64,000 nucleotides of DNA from Atherinomorus stipes (taxonomy: Eukaryota; Chordata; Actinopteri; Atheriniformes; Atherinidae), in assembly GCA_023101725.1 (NCBI GenBank), contig JALJCO010009075.1, positions 124,001 through 188,000 of the forward strand, given 5' to 3'. Each line of letters begins with the position of its first letter. Within the stretch, counting starts at the first letter, position 1. Below are positions 1 to 10,735 of this stretch, piece by piece. The position numbers and the translations under genes were made by a program. The notes under the pieces were generated by a model. The model was not told the origin of the DNA. It saw only the letters and a program-made list of their open reading frames with translations, and did no database searches.

Positions 1-39
1 AAAAATCTAAACCTCCATGGCCCTGCGTGAAAAAGTGAT

Positions 40-70
<31 letters not shown>

Positions 71-1494
71 GTTAAAACATAAATTAACTGTTGTTTATCA
101 CATCTTTGGAAAGCTGAGTTCAATTTCTCTAGCCACATCCAGGCCTGATTACTGCCACACCTGTTCTCAATTAATAAATCACTTAAACAGGACCTGCCTG
201 ATGAAGTTAAGTAGACCAAAAAGATCCTCAAAAGCTAGACATTATGCTGCGATCCAAAGACATTCAGGAACAAATGAGAAACAAAGTCATTGAGATCCAT
301 CAGCCTGGAAAAGGTTCCAAAGCCATTTCTAAAGCTTTGGGACTCCAGAGAACCACAGTAAGAACCATTATCCACAAATCGTGAAAACATGGAACAGTGG
401 TGAACCTTCCCAGGAGTGGCCGGCCGACCAAAATGACCCCAAGAGCACAGCGACGAATCATCCAAGAGGTCACAAAAGACCCCAGAACAACATCCAAAGA
501 ACTGCAGGCCTCACTTGCCTCAATTAAGGTCAGTGTTCATGACTCCACCATCAGAAAGAGACTGGGGGGCAAAAATGGCTGCATGGCAGAGTTCCAAGAC
601 CAAAACCACTGCTGAGCAAAAAGAACATAAAGGCTCGTCTCAGTTTAGCCAGAAAGCATCTTGATGATCCCCAAGACTTTGGGGAAAATACTTTGTGGAC
701 TGACGAGACAAAAGTTGAACTTTTTGGAAGGTGTAGGTCCCATTACATCTGGCGTAAAAGTAACACGGCATTTCAGAAAAGGAACATCATAGCAACAGTA
801 AAATATGGTGGTGGTAGTGTGATGGTCTGGGTTTGTTTTGCTGCTTCAGGACCTGGAAGACTTGCTGTGGTAAATGGAACCATGAATTCTGCTTCTACCA
901 AAAAATCCTGAAGGAGAACGTCCGGCCATCTGTTGGTGACCTCAAGCTGAAGCGCACTTGGGTTCTGCAGCAGAACAATGATCCAGAACACACCAGCAAG
1001 TCCACCTCTGAATGGCTTAAGAACATCAAAATGAAGACTTTGGAGTGGCCTAGTCAAAGTCCCCACCTGAATCCCATTGAGATGCTGTGGCATGACCTTA
1101 AAAAGGCGGTTCATGCTGGAAAAGCCTCCAATGTGGCTGAATTACAACAATTCTGCAAAGATGAGTGGAACAAAATTCCTCCACAGCGTTGTCAGTTATC
1201 ACAAACGCTTGACTGCAGTTGTTGCTGCTAAGGTGGAACAACCAGTTATCAGGTTTAGGGGGCAATCACTTTTTTCCACTCAGGGCCATGCGGGTTTGGA
1301 TTTTTTTCCCCCTTAAAAAAAAAAAATCTTAATTTAAAAACTGCATTTTGTGTTTACTTGTGTTATCTTTGTCTAATATTTAAATTTGTTTGATAATTTA
1401 AAACATTTAAGTGTGACAAATGCAAATCCGAAAAAAAAAAATTAAAAAAAAAATAAAATCAGAAAAGGGGCAAACACTTTTTCACACAACTGTT
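1..1494 (+). mobile_element. Tc1-type DNA transposon, decayed, left end cut by window
   Basis: The first ~45 bases are an inverted copy of about 1258-1306 (shared core ggccctg...agtgattgcccc), which are inner terminal repeats around a transposase relic. A further right-hand terminal segment reaches 1492-1494 and ends caaacactttttcacacaac, so the outer left end should lie just before the window. The inner left repeat contains a C run (about 44-70) that looks expanded or badly called. AT-rich filler at 1310-1470 separates the inner and outer right repeats, as in Tc1 elements with long terminal repeats. Non-functional, because the transposase is broken. Confidence 0.85.
244..1258 (+). pseudogene. 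Tc1-family transposase relic (DD34E type)
   Basis: Translation in shifting frames gives a nearly full-length Tc1 transposase, which would cut and paste the element by binding its terminal repeats. Visible in order: a helix-turn-helix region (KAISKALGLQRTTV), a GRPR-like linker (RSGRPTKM), the first catalytic Asp in WTDETKVELFG, a GGGSVMVW block, the second Asp in QQNNDPEHTSK, and the third acidic residue in SPHLNPIEMLWHDL. It is broken by an in-frame TGA near 382 where the family has Trp, a frameshift near 577, another near 893, and one near 1230 before the expected stop at 1256-1258. ATG 244 fits the family N-terminus. A dead copy; the family assignment is secure. Confidence 0.88.
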
Positions 1495-2369
1495 AAATAC
1501 ACTATAGTTTAATATAATATAATATATTATCTACTCATGCATTTTAGTGTGTTTTCAACCAGAATCAAATGTATATAAAATAAGCAGCTTTATTCTTGTT
1601 AGATGATGTCTCTTACCCTACATCACCACTAACGATTGTGGTAGTTTCTGTCGCTTTTCCATTTCCAAAGCTGAAATTGAGATTTGTTTTCATGAAAGTG
1701 GTGTTGCATCCAATGGCTGTGCAGGAAGTCAAAAAGCAAAAAAATGACCAGACTCTGTGCTGCTTTAAGATTGTCTAAACTCCTTGGAATTCTTCAAAAT
1801 GTTTACTGAAGAATTAATCGTTCTCATTTTACCATTTTCCTCATCCTCAATGAATGTCCCAAAAGTTGCAGAAGACACTTTAGCAAGCAGCATGAGGAGA
1901 AAGAAAAACTTGGTACTTCTGCTTGTGTATAAATATCAGCACAGCAGGCTTTATGGTGATAAATGAAGAAAACAAACATATGTAGAGAAGAGTGTTCTGT
2001 GGCTTGAAGAACTCATTGATTTCCTTAATGAGCAACAGATTTTGCATTAAAGATTTCACCATTTGCAATTTATCATTCTGTTTATAGTTGGATCCACCTT
2101 CTGCAGCCAGTTAATGATGAATGCATAATTTTATGTTGTAGCATCTTTCTTCTTTGTTACTGGTGAAAGATTTCATGTCTCCAAGTCAACAGTATGATAC
2201 ATCATCCAGTCCGTGTCCTGTCCTTTTCTGGACATTGTGATGTAATTTCCATCTACAGGAAAGAAGAGAAAAAGCATTATTCATCACTACAGATTCCAAA
2301 AGATATTGGAGAACAGCGTTTAAGGAATGGTTCAACAGAAAAATAAATTCATTCAACATGAAAAAATCA
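1495..2369. other. intronic sequence, nothing recognised
   Basis: AT-rich sequence with short ORFs only. No exon with splice signals, no terminal repeats and no tandem array were seen. Confidence 0.5.
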
Positions 2370-2570
2370 GGGCTGCATGGTGGCGTGGTGGTTAGCCCTG
2401 CAGCCTCACAGTAAGAAGGTTGCCAGTTCTAGTCCTGGCTGGGGAAGGGTTCGAACAATTCCAACATCGGCCTTCCTGTGTGGAATTTGCATGTTCATCC
2501 GTTGTATGCGTGGGTTCTCCCCGGGTACTCCAGCTTTCTCCCACCGTAAGGCTAATTGGTCACACTAAAG
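2370..2570 (+). repeat. SINE-like repeat copy 1 (3'-truncated)
   Basis: Matches the copy at 38847-39245 over its first ~200 bases (ggctgca.ggtggcgtggtgg, then ttcgaacaattccaac, then gcgtgggttctc). The head resembles tRNA-type pol III control boxes (a tggttagc A-box-like segment and a B-box-like segment, less well kept here than in copy 2). Similarity stops near 2570, so the 3' half is missing. This repeat is common in teleost genomes; whether it is a true SINE or the tail of a LINE cannot be settled here. Confidence 0.7.
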
Positions 2571-2858
2571 CTGCTACATACTCTGCGAGAACGTTGTTCT
2601 TGTTCTCGGGACCACAAGAACAAAATGACATCATTTTGAGGACGTCTTGCGGCTTGTTCTTGACCCCTCAGCCAAGCAGAACTTTCTTCTCTGGGATCTC
2701 AGAGAAATGTTGTGTGATTGGTTGGACATTTGAGGCAGGCGGGGTTAACACACAGACGCTTGAAGCAGTTCACAGATGCGACATTGAATGGATAGTTTAA
2801 AAAAAAAAAGCTGATGAAGGTGGTGAGAAAGTATGAAAATGTGAACAAAACACGTGGC
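2571..2858. other. intronic sequence, unclassified
   Basis: Contains internally complementary stretches (cgagaacgttgttcttgttctcg near 2587) and an A run near 2800. Probably repeat-derived, but no second copy was identified in the window. Confidence 0.35.
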
Positions 2859-3181
2859 TAGGGATGTGACGATTACCGGTAAAATGATTAACTGATAAAA
2901 TTCCCAACGATTTGTAATGCCATTTCAAATTTTAATTATCGTTAAAACCGTGATTGATACTGGAAGTTGAAAAACTCCAAGTGATGCTGCTCATTGGCTG
3001 CAAAAGCAGCAGCAGACCCAGTTTGCAATGTTTATTTTACGAAAATATGGCGGAAGGCAACAAAGGAACCCACGTGGACAGTGCTCTGGAGATTTTCCCC
3101 CTTTAAAAAGGACAAAGTAGATATCTAGGCCCATTTTGGAGATTTTTACTGATATTGGGGGGATTTCAATAATACCACGAT
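2859..3181 (+). mobile_element. hAT-like non-autonomous fragment hosting a later insertion
   Basis: Starts tagggatgtgacgattaccg, a hAT-like terminus (TAGGGATG...), followed by AT-rich sequence with no ORF. It is interrupted at 3182 by a different hAT element, and sequence resumes at 4369 (aacaatgggacatc...). I could not find a matching right end, so the assignment is tentative. Confidence 0.4.
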
Positions 3182-4360
3182 TAGGGATGCACCGATCCGC
3201 CTTTTTTGGGCTCCGATCCGATCCGATATTTGATGTTTCAGTATCTGCCGATACCGATCCAATACCGATCCAGAAATGGGGGAACAAAACAGCATGGTAT
3301 TGTTTGATTGCACACCTCGTTGTGAAAACAGACTGGGATCTTTCTTTTGTGCAAGGCAACATCAGACTTGGCTTAAAAAAAATAGTTTTCCCTGGTTTTT
3401 AAAAAAGGAGATAAATGTACTGAATTACTTATTTAACAACTGCACACACACAGCAATCTTAAATAAACTAACAATCTTCACAAGCTTGCTCACATATGTA
3501 AATATATAACAAAACGTTCTGATTCAGTCTGTGCAGTTAAATAAATGTAAAATAATAAAATGCTGAAACTGAGGGGAAACAGCCCTACTCCTCAGTCAAA
3601 CATGTTAAAACAAAAAGTAACAAAACTTCTTTCAAATGGTTCAGTCGGTGCAATTAGAAATTTAAAATCCAATTTAAAAGAAATAATAAAGGAGCTGGAA
3701 TTGAGAAAAAGAAACATCTTCACTAGCTTGACATTTTATCTTAAAAAAATGATTTTGTAGTACTTTGAAAATAAAAATGAAAGATCCGTGACTAGAATAA
3801 ACAAACACTTAATCAGAGTTTTAACATGGAGCTTATTTCCAAACAGGGAGATTGGAGATTTTTTTTTTTTTTCTTCTTCTTTTTAAGCCTCTCCCACACT
3901 GCACCGGATGCCGGTGGATACCCTTAGTGATAAAACTTGTCCTGTCCAGAAAGATTTAACAGTATTTCCTACTTTCTCTGCGACCTGTCGGCACTCGCGG
4001 GATTTTTACCTGTGAAAGGTGGAAACCAAACCGCCGCAGGACTCTTGTTGGAGCAGCAACAGAACACACGGCAGCCTGTTAGCTGCTAGCAGCTAGCAGC
4101 TGCTAGCTGTTAGCTGCTAGCAGCTAACAGCTAGCTATCTGCTGCGACTCTGGCCTTGTAAACAAACAGCCTCCACGTGCTGCGTCGGCAACGCGTGATG
4201 TCACTTAAAGGGGAAGCATAGAAATACACTGAATAGATCTGCACCAACGGATCGGGCCGTGGATCGGCTTATGTTTACCCTTACCGATATTTACCGATCT
4301 AGGATTTTTTCTCTATATCGGAACCGATCCCGATCTGAAGATCGGATCGGTGCATCCCTA
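3182..4360. mobile_element. non-autonomous hAT element with perfect 8-bp target duplications
   Basis: The ends are inverted copies: left tagggatgcaccgatccg, right cggatcggtgcatcccta. The element is flanked on both sides by accacgat (3174-3181 and 4361-4368), the 8-bp target duplication expected of hAT transposition. CCGATCC-type motifs recur just inside both ends. No transposase homology is visible inside. The middle contains an interlocked run of agctgctagc-type inverted repeats (4078-4135). At 1179 bp it is a long non-autonomous derivative. Its outermost 14 bases equal those of the intact hAT at 18245. Confidence 0.9.
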
Positions 4361-4368
4361 ACCACGAT

Positions 4369-4589
4369 AACAATGGGACATCTGTGTGGAGTATGAAATG
4401 CCTCGATGAAAACTTTTTTCGTGTCTTGCAGCCTCACGGGCAAGAACTAAGGGTGAATTCCAATTCCTGTCTTAACCCTCAATCTTAACCCTCAATCTCA
4501 AAAATGCGCACTCCCGCGGAGTGCTGTCCCGATTCTCGGAACGTTAAGTTAAGGCAAGAGTACCTAACTGTAGTTACAATAGCCGATAA
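4369..4589. other. intronic sequence with repeated ccctcaatctt motifs
   Basis: Around 4450-4500 a segment with repeated cttaaccctcaatct resembles the reverse complement of 62895-62950. This suggests both are ends of one dispersed repeat, but only the ends look alike. Confidence 0.4.
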
Positions 4590-4812
4590 GGACGCCGCCA
4601 TATATCCAATCCATACAGGGAGTCTCCAGCGGAAGTTACTTAAACACCACTAAGAGTATTTATCTGCAGCTTGCAAACTGATGCGTTCGGTGTAGTCGGG
4701 TGGTTAGGGTTAGGAGAAGGGTCAGGGGTAGGGTCAAATTTTAGTAAGTTACATGAAGAATAAACTTCCGGTTAGGACTTCCAGCGTGGATTGGATATAT
4801 GGCGACGTCTCG
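4590..4812. repeat. foldback repeat
   Basis: An arm at about 4590-4640 (gccatatatccaatcca inside) is complementary to about 4755-4812 (tggattggatatatggc). The loop is ~115 bp. No ORF. Typical of a MITE or foldback element; family unknown. Confidence 0.65.
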
Positions 4813-5903
4813 CAACTGCAGTTGGGTCCCTCTCAGTTAAGGGGCAAGTTTGAGGGCTGAACCCGCCTTAATATTGAGCTTCTCTGACACCACCCTTGTG
4901 AGTAAGGACTACCCAGAATGCAAGTGGCAAAGAAGATGAGCTACAAATCTAAGTGTTTTCTTTGTTAATTGAGATATAAATATTACAAAAACCATTGTAT
5001 TATCTTAGTTTAGGCCCATGTGATGGATTAGTTACCAAATTGTTGCAAAATATTCATTTTTATTTTACGACCTTTTGACAGCCGGTGCATTCAAGCCGTG
5101 TTGCTATCGTTTAAGTTAGTTAACGTTACAAAATGGTCAGCTTCACTACTCCATAAAAGTCCCTCTGCAAACAGTTGTTCAGGTGGAGCAGCTGACGGTG
5201 AAGGAACAGCGAACCCTCATCGCTGTTAGCAGCAGTTTAGCGCTCCGGCTGCTTGCTGGGTCAGTCTGATCTACGTCAGGTCGGCATGTTGCAGGTGTGC
5301 AGCTGCCTCATCGGTACGCGCAAAGTTAATGTTTCAGGCAAATCCCCACAAACCTCTTCTCTGCATGAGCTCAAAACCTCATTGAACAACTTTAATTACA
5401 GCATTCACAATGTAAATGTAAAAAAAAGGAAACATGTTTATTAGTTTAATAGCTTCTGAGTGTGTCCACGATAGTGATGACAAATCACAGGTTTTTTTTT
5501 CTTTCCCTAATCTTATTTAATCTAAAACTGTGTTTCCATTGTGATGGAATTCAGCTGAAGTAACGGTAAAATAACAGCTTAAAAAGCATGTAAAAGTATT
5601 AATGTCTCATAGTATGTAAGTGTTACTGTCAATGAAAAAGTGACTGGAGAGGTTTCATCTCTTTTTTTGTCTTTTTCTGTTTTGCTTCCAATCTGGAAAC
5701 CGATAAACGCTTATTCCTTTATTTGTTTGTTTCCTATGGTGGACGTGAGAACGGCTATAGCAGTTTATAATTCAGATAACTCCGAGCCATTTCTGCGTTT
5801 AACGCTATGTCCACGAGACGAGTTTCAAAGCAACCGTGCTGCTTTCTACTTCCCACAGTACATTGCATTTTACAGTGGTGCTTACGTCACGTTAGTGAGC
5901 TCT
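4813..5903. other. intronic sequence, nothing recognised
   Basis: Mixed AT-rich sequence with a more GC-rich patch near 5170-5290. No exon of the host gene and no terminal repeat pair were seen. Confidence 0.45.
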
Positions 5904-6046
5904 GTTGGTATGTTTTCATGGTCAAGGAATCCAATTATGTCAATAAAATGTATGCAGGAGTATAAGTTTTTGTTATAAGTCACAATATGAGGGGGACATC
6001 AGCTGCTTTGCAGAGGTCTGTGCTCTCCGAGTGCTTTTCTAGTTCA
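5904..6046 (+). repeat. dispersed repeat, copy of 33161-33287 plus 33934-33955
   Basis: Nearly the same sequence as 33161-33287, from ttggtatgttttcatggtca to gaggtctg.gctctccgag, and continuing gtgcttttctagt, which at the other locus is displaced by an insertion. No ORF. A fragment of a longer dispersed element whose other part is visible at 32565-33160. Confidence 0.75.
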
Positions 6047-7686
6047 TATTGTTTTCATTAAGAGGCATCTTTTACATTTTTATGACTACTTTTGTGTTAG
6101 TTTTATGATTTTCTGTTAAAACAATATCAGACTGTACAAACATGAACATTTCATAGTCTGAGTGTGAGTAGGTGGCATTTGTGGATGCGTGCATGTGTGA
6201 AAAAGAATAATCACTGCTGGTTGTAATGGTTTTACATAATGCTTTGATATCAAATAAACCAGCACAAGCAAAAACCCACATGTTGATACCTTGATATGTA
6301 CTTTTCTTGCCTAGAAGACTTTATTTTGTGGGATTCAGCCTGAGCTTTCCATCTCTCCTAAGAGGATGATGTCATTAGTCAGAGAAGGAGAAAGAAAATA
6401 AGAACAAGGAAACACTTCTTTATTTGTATCCTTAGAAAGTCAAAGCCAAGTTAACATTGATTTTCTCTTACTGTTCCACTTCCACTTGGCATCCATCCGT
6501 GGATTTCCTCTAGTTGTTTTTCCTCCCACATACATTCTCCCCTTTTTGTCTTGTCTTTTCTCCTCCTCATTTCTGTTTCATTGCTCTTGTTTATAAAAGA
6601 GCCAACCGTCTAAAATCATCAAAAGAAAAGGAGTTTTATTGCAAGACGCGGGCAACAGTGGGCCATCAAATATGTATACCCATGTATTTCTTTGATCCTA
6701 ATCATCGTTTAATGTTTCAGACAAGCTGTTTTTTTGGCCTCCACATAAAGGCGCACAGGATCTTTTCATTTTATCATCTCTTAACACAAACATGAACCCT
6801 TCCCCGTGGTACTCTTGTTCTGTTTGCTATGAATGGTTGAATATGTCCCTTTATGATCTGCTTGTCATCATTTGCTAACTCTCCCAGTGTTGTTCCTCAT
6901 CATCTCATTCTCTTTTTGTCCTATTTAGAGTTCATTATTTCATCCCATATCAGTTTTATTTCATCTGCTTTCTCTGCTTCAGTGTCTCGTTCTATAAACG
7001 CCTCCTTTCTCGTCGCCCCATTGTTCACCTCTGGGGATGAGTTTACATTGTGGACATAGATTTGAGATTACAGGGTCACACTCTACAGAGGCCAACGTGC
7101 AGGAGGAGATCTTTAAAGTAAGATTGGTTACCTGGCTTACCACGTGAAGCTTTTGCCCTCCAGGCTGCTGTGTCTTTGTAGGAAGGCAGCTGTAATGCTC
7201 CGGAGATGGAACTTCTGTTAAATACTGCAGGTGATAACCTCCATGGTTTCAGTGGGTTCTGAGGTGACGTTTATACCTGTGATAATGCTGATTTGGGTGA
7301 ACTTTATGTTTTTTATAATTAGTCCTGAGTAAAAGTTAATATTTTTCATCCCACTTAATCACATAACTCTGATTAATTGTGAATATTCCAAAATTGTTTT
7401 TTTTTCTATTTTGTTTAAATTCCACACATTTTTTGTACAAATTTATATTTGTTCCATGTAAATACATATTGCTTTATTGTTAGCTGAGCCCTAGTCCTTT
7501 GCTTTGTTGTGAGTGTATTCAACAAAATTTGTTTAGGTTATAAAATAGCAAAATGATATTTAAGTGAAATAAAATATTGTTCTTGAATTGTGGTTGGAAA
7601 TAATAATTATATAAAAAACTGTAACAGACACATGAGAGCACATTTCCCATGAACAGTGGACCAACATACCTGTGAACAGGTGTGTT
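6047..7686. other. intronic sequence, nothing recognised
   Basis: AT-rich with pyrimidine-rich patches (6470-6590, 6850-7030). The short ORFs here show no domain or splice context. Confidence 0.5.
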
Positions 7687-8570
7687 ACCCTGCATACACA
7701 CCAAACGCGATTTGGGCGTCAAAATCGCGCCTGACACCCAAAGTTGGATGCTGGGTCACTAAAAAGTCAGATGCTTGATTTCCAGCATCTTGACGCCCCT
7801 GACGCACAGCAAGGGATGCCCAGCCAAGCCGCGCTTGACGCACCTCGGGAGGAACCCCTCCTTTTTCTTTTTCCTGTCACCGGTCTGTCTGCACAATGAC
7901 AGATGCAGGAGAGAGAGCAGCTCGGCTTTATGTGATAAATAAAGCGGGGAATGTCATCGTCGGACATCTCTGCTCCGTGTCTGGTTCACCAGATGATTCC
8001 AGGTGTTCTGAGTGTGATGATTTTCATCATTTACTCCAGGAGCTGCTGACGAGGGGCGCTTTCAGCCGCCTGATCCGGCCCAGTTTAACGTCCCGCTGTC
8101 CCGATGCGGGGCAGCATTATTAGCCCAGTTAATCCCATCAGGTCAGCAGGTCATCAAACCACCGTTCAGACACCGGAACCGGACGCAGATCACAGTTTAT
8201 CCTCCTCTGTCTTCAGAGAGAGAGGAGATTCCCCTGGTTCTTCTGGGTGTTTCTCGTCCTGTCATAAAAAGTGTGTGCGTGTCATGACATTGAGTTGCTC
8301 TGATTGGTTGACGCCCCGTGTCAAGACGCCAAAGTTCAGATTTTCCAACTCCGGCGTCTGCAGCCCGTGACGCAAGTAATGCGCTTCAAACGCTTCAAAC
8401 ACTTCAAACGCTTCAAACGCTCAAAACTCGCCGCACGAAACGCGCCTTGACGCACCGCGCCCAACGCGTGCAACGCGCCGCAGGGTTTTCGATGCTTCCT
8501 CGACGCACGTCGGCCATTGACTTTGCATGTAGACCTGACGCCCAAATCGCGTTTAGTGTGCATGCAGGGT
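7687..8570. mobile_element. non-autonomous DNA transposon with ~35-bp inverted ends
   Basis: The left end (accctgcatacacaccaaac..., then gcgatttgggcgtca) and the reverse complement of the right end agree at all but two or three of 35 positions. The body is rich in gacgc words, has a 10-bp tandem motif (cgcttcaaac, 8382-8425) and no recognisable transposase. I could not find matching target duplications (left gtgtt, right gagtc), so the superfamily is open; PIF/Harbinger is one possibility from the end sequence style. Confidence 0.8.
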
Positions 8571-8854
8571 GAGTCTTCTTGGACATTGGAGAAAACAACT
8601 GTTTGCAAATGATTGTCTCAAAATGTTGCTTAACAAAATTACCTTCCATTATGCTTGATTACTTGTTTTATTTTTTTTTGTGTGTGTGTGTTTGGTTTTG
8701 AAATTTCTTTCAAACCACAACTCAAAATCAATGTTATGATTTTTATAAAATGTTTTACTGATTATTACTTTTGTCAATTTCAACTGATTGCACTGACAGG
8801 TGATTTGTTTCCTTCTTTAAGTGGAGGGTATAAATAATTTTGAGGATGACTGTA
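8571..8854. mobile_element. MITE, 5'-truncated copy of the element at 31829-32153
   Basis: Matches the second two-thirds of 31829-32153, including caaaatgttgcttaacaaaa, the acttgttttatttttt segment and the end ttttgaggatgactgta. The left terminal repeat is missing, apparently lost where the 7687-8570 element abuts. The end sequence and the TA target of the full copy place it with Tc1/mariner-type non-autonomous elements. Confidence 0.75.
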
Positions 8855-9699
8855 TATTTTCGTCGAGCGTCTTTAAATGAGCTATAGAATAATCACCACC
8901 CATGCGGTTACCCTGTGATCACGACTATGATCTAACAAATGCAAAATGACTAAATGACGGTAATTTAATTGTGCAAACAGTTATGGCTCCCACACTCAGA
9001 TTTACATACAAAGCTACTTTTAAAAATGTACTGTACTTGAAAAAGCTGCTTCTCATTGAACAGAAGTATTTTACATCACTTAATTTTACATTCCAGCATT
9101 TCCACAGTCTGCAGACAGCTGTTGCCTCTGAAATATGGATGCACTTGAGAGCAATAACTTCTCTGTTGTAATGAACATACTGAAGAGGATCCAAGGAGAA
9201 GCACACAAGGGGAAGCTTACAAGTATCACTTGCAAAGCTGTCAGTGGAGAGTAGAGGCTGCCTGTGATGTTGATGGCTTTGTTTTCTTTACAGTTTGTGA
9301 AGCAGCTAAGGTTTTAGGTATCCCTTTGCATATTCTCTCTGTCCAATTCTTTTTCCCCCATCTATTTTATGTTTTGTATTTTCAATTTTTGCATGTCTGA
9401 CCTTAAAAATTACAACTCTAGGGGGATAGCTGCTGTTAAAGTGGTTTGGAAGCAGCTTTAGGTCTTCCCTTGAAAGGAAAAAACTTTTTTCCCCAATTGC
9501 GATATATCAGCGAGAAAAGCTTAATACTGGGATTTTCAACTTCTGCAATCAGCTTGGGGAAGCTGTGAAGCTGCAGCTTTTTTTTGCTCAATCGAAATAT
9601 CTCTATAATGATAAGTTATCATGACAAGTCATCATGGTATTGGACTTACTGGAATGACATAATTTCCTGTTATCGACCCGATCATTTTTGCACCCCTAA
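8855..9699. other. intronic sequence with possible hAT-like scraps
   Basis: No exon. Near 9490-9700 there are phrases such as gatatatcagcgagaaa and cacccctaa that resemble degraded ends of hAT-type repeats, without a clear pair. Confidence 0.35.
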
Positions 9700-9721
9700 T
9701 ATATACTATATATATATATGT

Positions 9722-9760
<39 letters not shown>
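9700..9760. repeat. TA microsatellite
   Basis: Almost uninterrupted ta/at dinucleotides ending in acaca directly before the terminal repeat of the Tc1 element that follows. Confidence 0.9.
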
Positions 9761-9763
<3 letters not shown>

Positions 9764-10655
9764 TGCCCGGCCAAAAGAAAAGTCTCCAACAAAAAAAAGG
9801 TCAAACATTTAACATTTCGTTGGACGGCCTTTAGCTTTGATTGCGGCAGCATTCGCTGTGTTTCCAGAAGCTTCTGCAATGTCACCAGATTTATTTGCAT
9901 CCTGTTGCATCAATTTTTCACCAAGATCTTGATGATGATTGTAGAGTCTGACCACAGCACATCCCAAAGATTCTCAATGGGGTTCAGGTCTGGACTCTGT
10001 GGTGGCCAATCCATGTGTGAAAATGATGTCTGATGATCCCTGAACCATCTTTCACAATCTGAGCCCGATAAATTCTGGCACGGTCATATTGGAATATGGC
10101 CGTGCCATCAGGAAGGAAACATCCATTGATGGGATAACCTGGTCATTCAGTATATTCAGGTATCAGCTGACCTCATTATCTGAGCTCATACTGTTGCTGA
10201 ACCTGGACCTGAGCAACTGCAGCAACCCCAGATCATCACACTGCCCCCACAGGCTCATACAGTAGCACTAGGCATGATGCTGCATCACTTCATCTGCCTT
10301 TCCGGCCACATTTCTTCCTGGAAGACGATGGTCCACTATCCTTCCAGTTTTTCAGAATGCGTTGGTCTGTTCTGAACCCAGTTTTAGTAGTTTCTGCATC
10401 TCCTTAGATGTTTTCACCTCTCGATGCCAATGATCTGACCCTTCTCAAACAGACAAACATGTTTTCCAACACCACGAATGTGTCTTTCCACATGGTTGTT
10501 TAGGAAATGAGAAGCAACTCATTGCACCAGTTGGGGTTAAATAACTTGTTGCCAGCTGAAAGATAATCGCCGATGCAGTAATTATCCAATTGGAGGCTCG
10601 TACCTATTTGCTTAGTTAAATCCAGGTGGCGACTTTTTTTTTGGGCTAGGCAGTG
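9761..10655 (-). mobile_element. Tc1-type transposon relic inserted in a TA microsatellite
   Basis: Ends are inverted: left cactgcccggccaaaagaaa, right tttgggctaggcagtg. Between them is a corrupted Tc1-like transposase on the minus strand, with segments but no open frame of useful length. A relative lies at 27627-28395. TA repeats abut both ends, consistent with the TA target of Tc1/mariner transposases. Non-functional. Confidence 0.8.

Positions 10656-10735
<80 letters not shown>
10656..10735. repeat. TA then AC microsatellite
   Basis: TA dinucleotides to about 10709 followed by about thirteen AC units. Probably the other half of the microsatellite hit by the Tc1 insertion, since TA runs lie on both sides of it. 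Confidence 0.9.

Noticed and set aside
773..1114. 113-residue minus-strand frame
   Set aside because: Antisense shadow of the Tc1 transposase.
7896..8123. 75-residue frame as part of a Harbinger-type protein
   Set aside because: I recognise no motif in it and the element shows no further coding exon; left as non-coding.
9584..10033. 149-residue frame including YIYI repeats
   Set aside because: Runs through the TA microsatellite and the antisense of a Tc1 relic.
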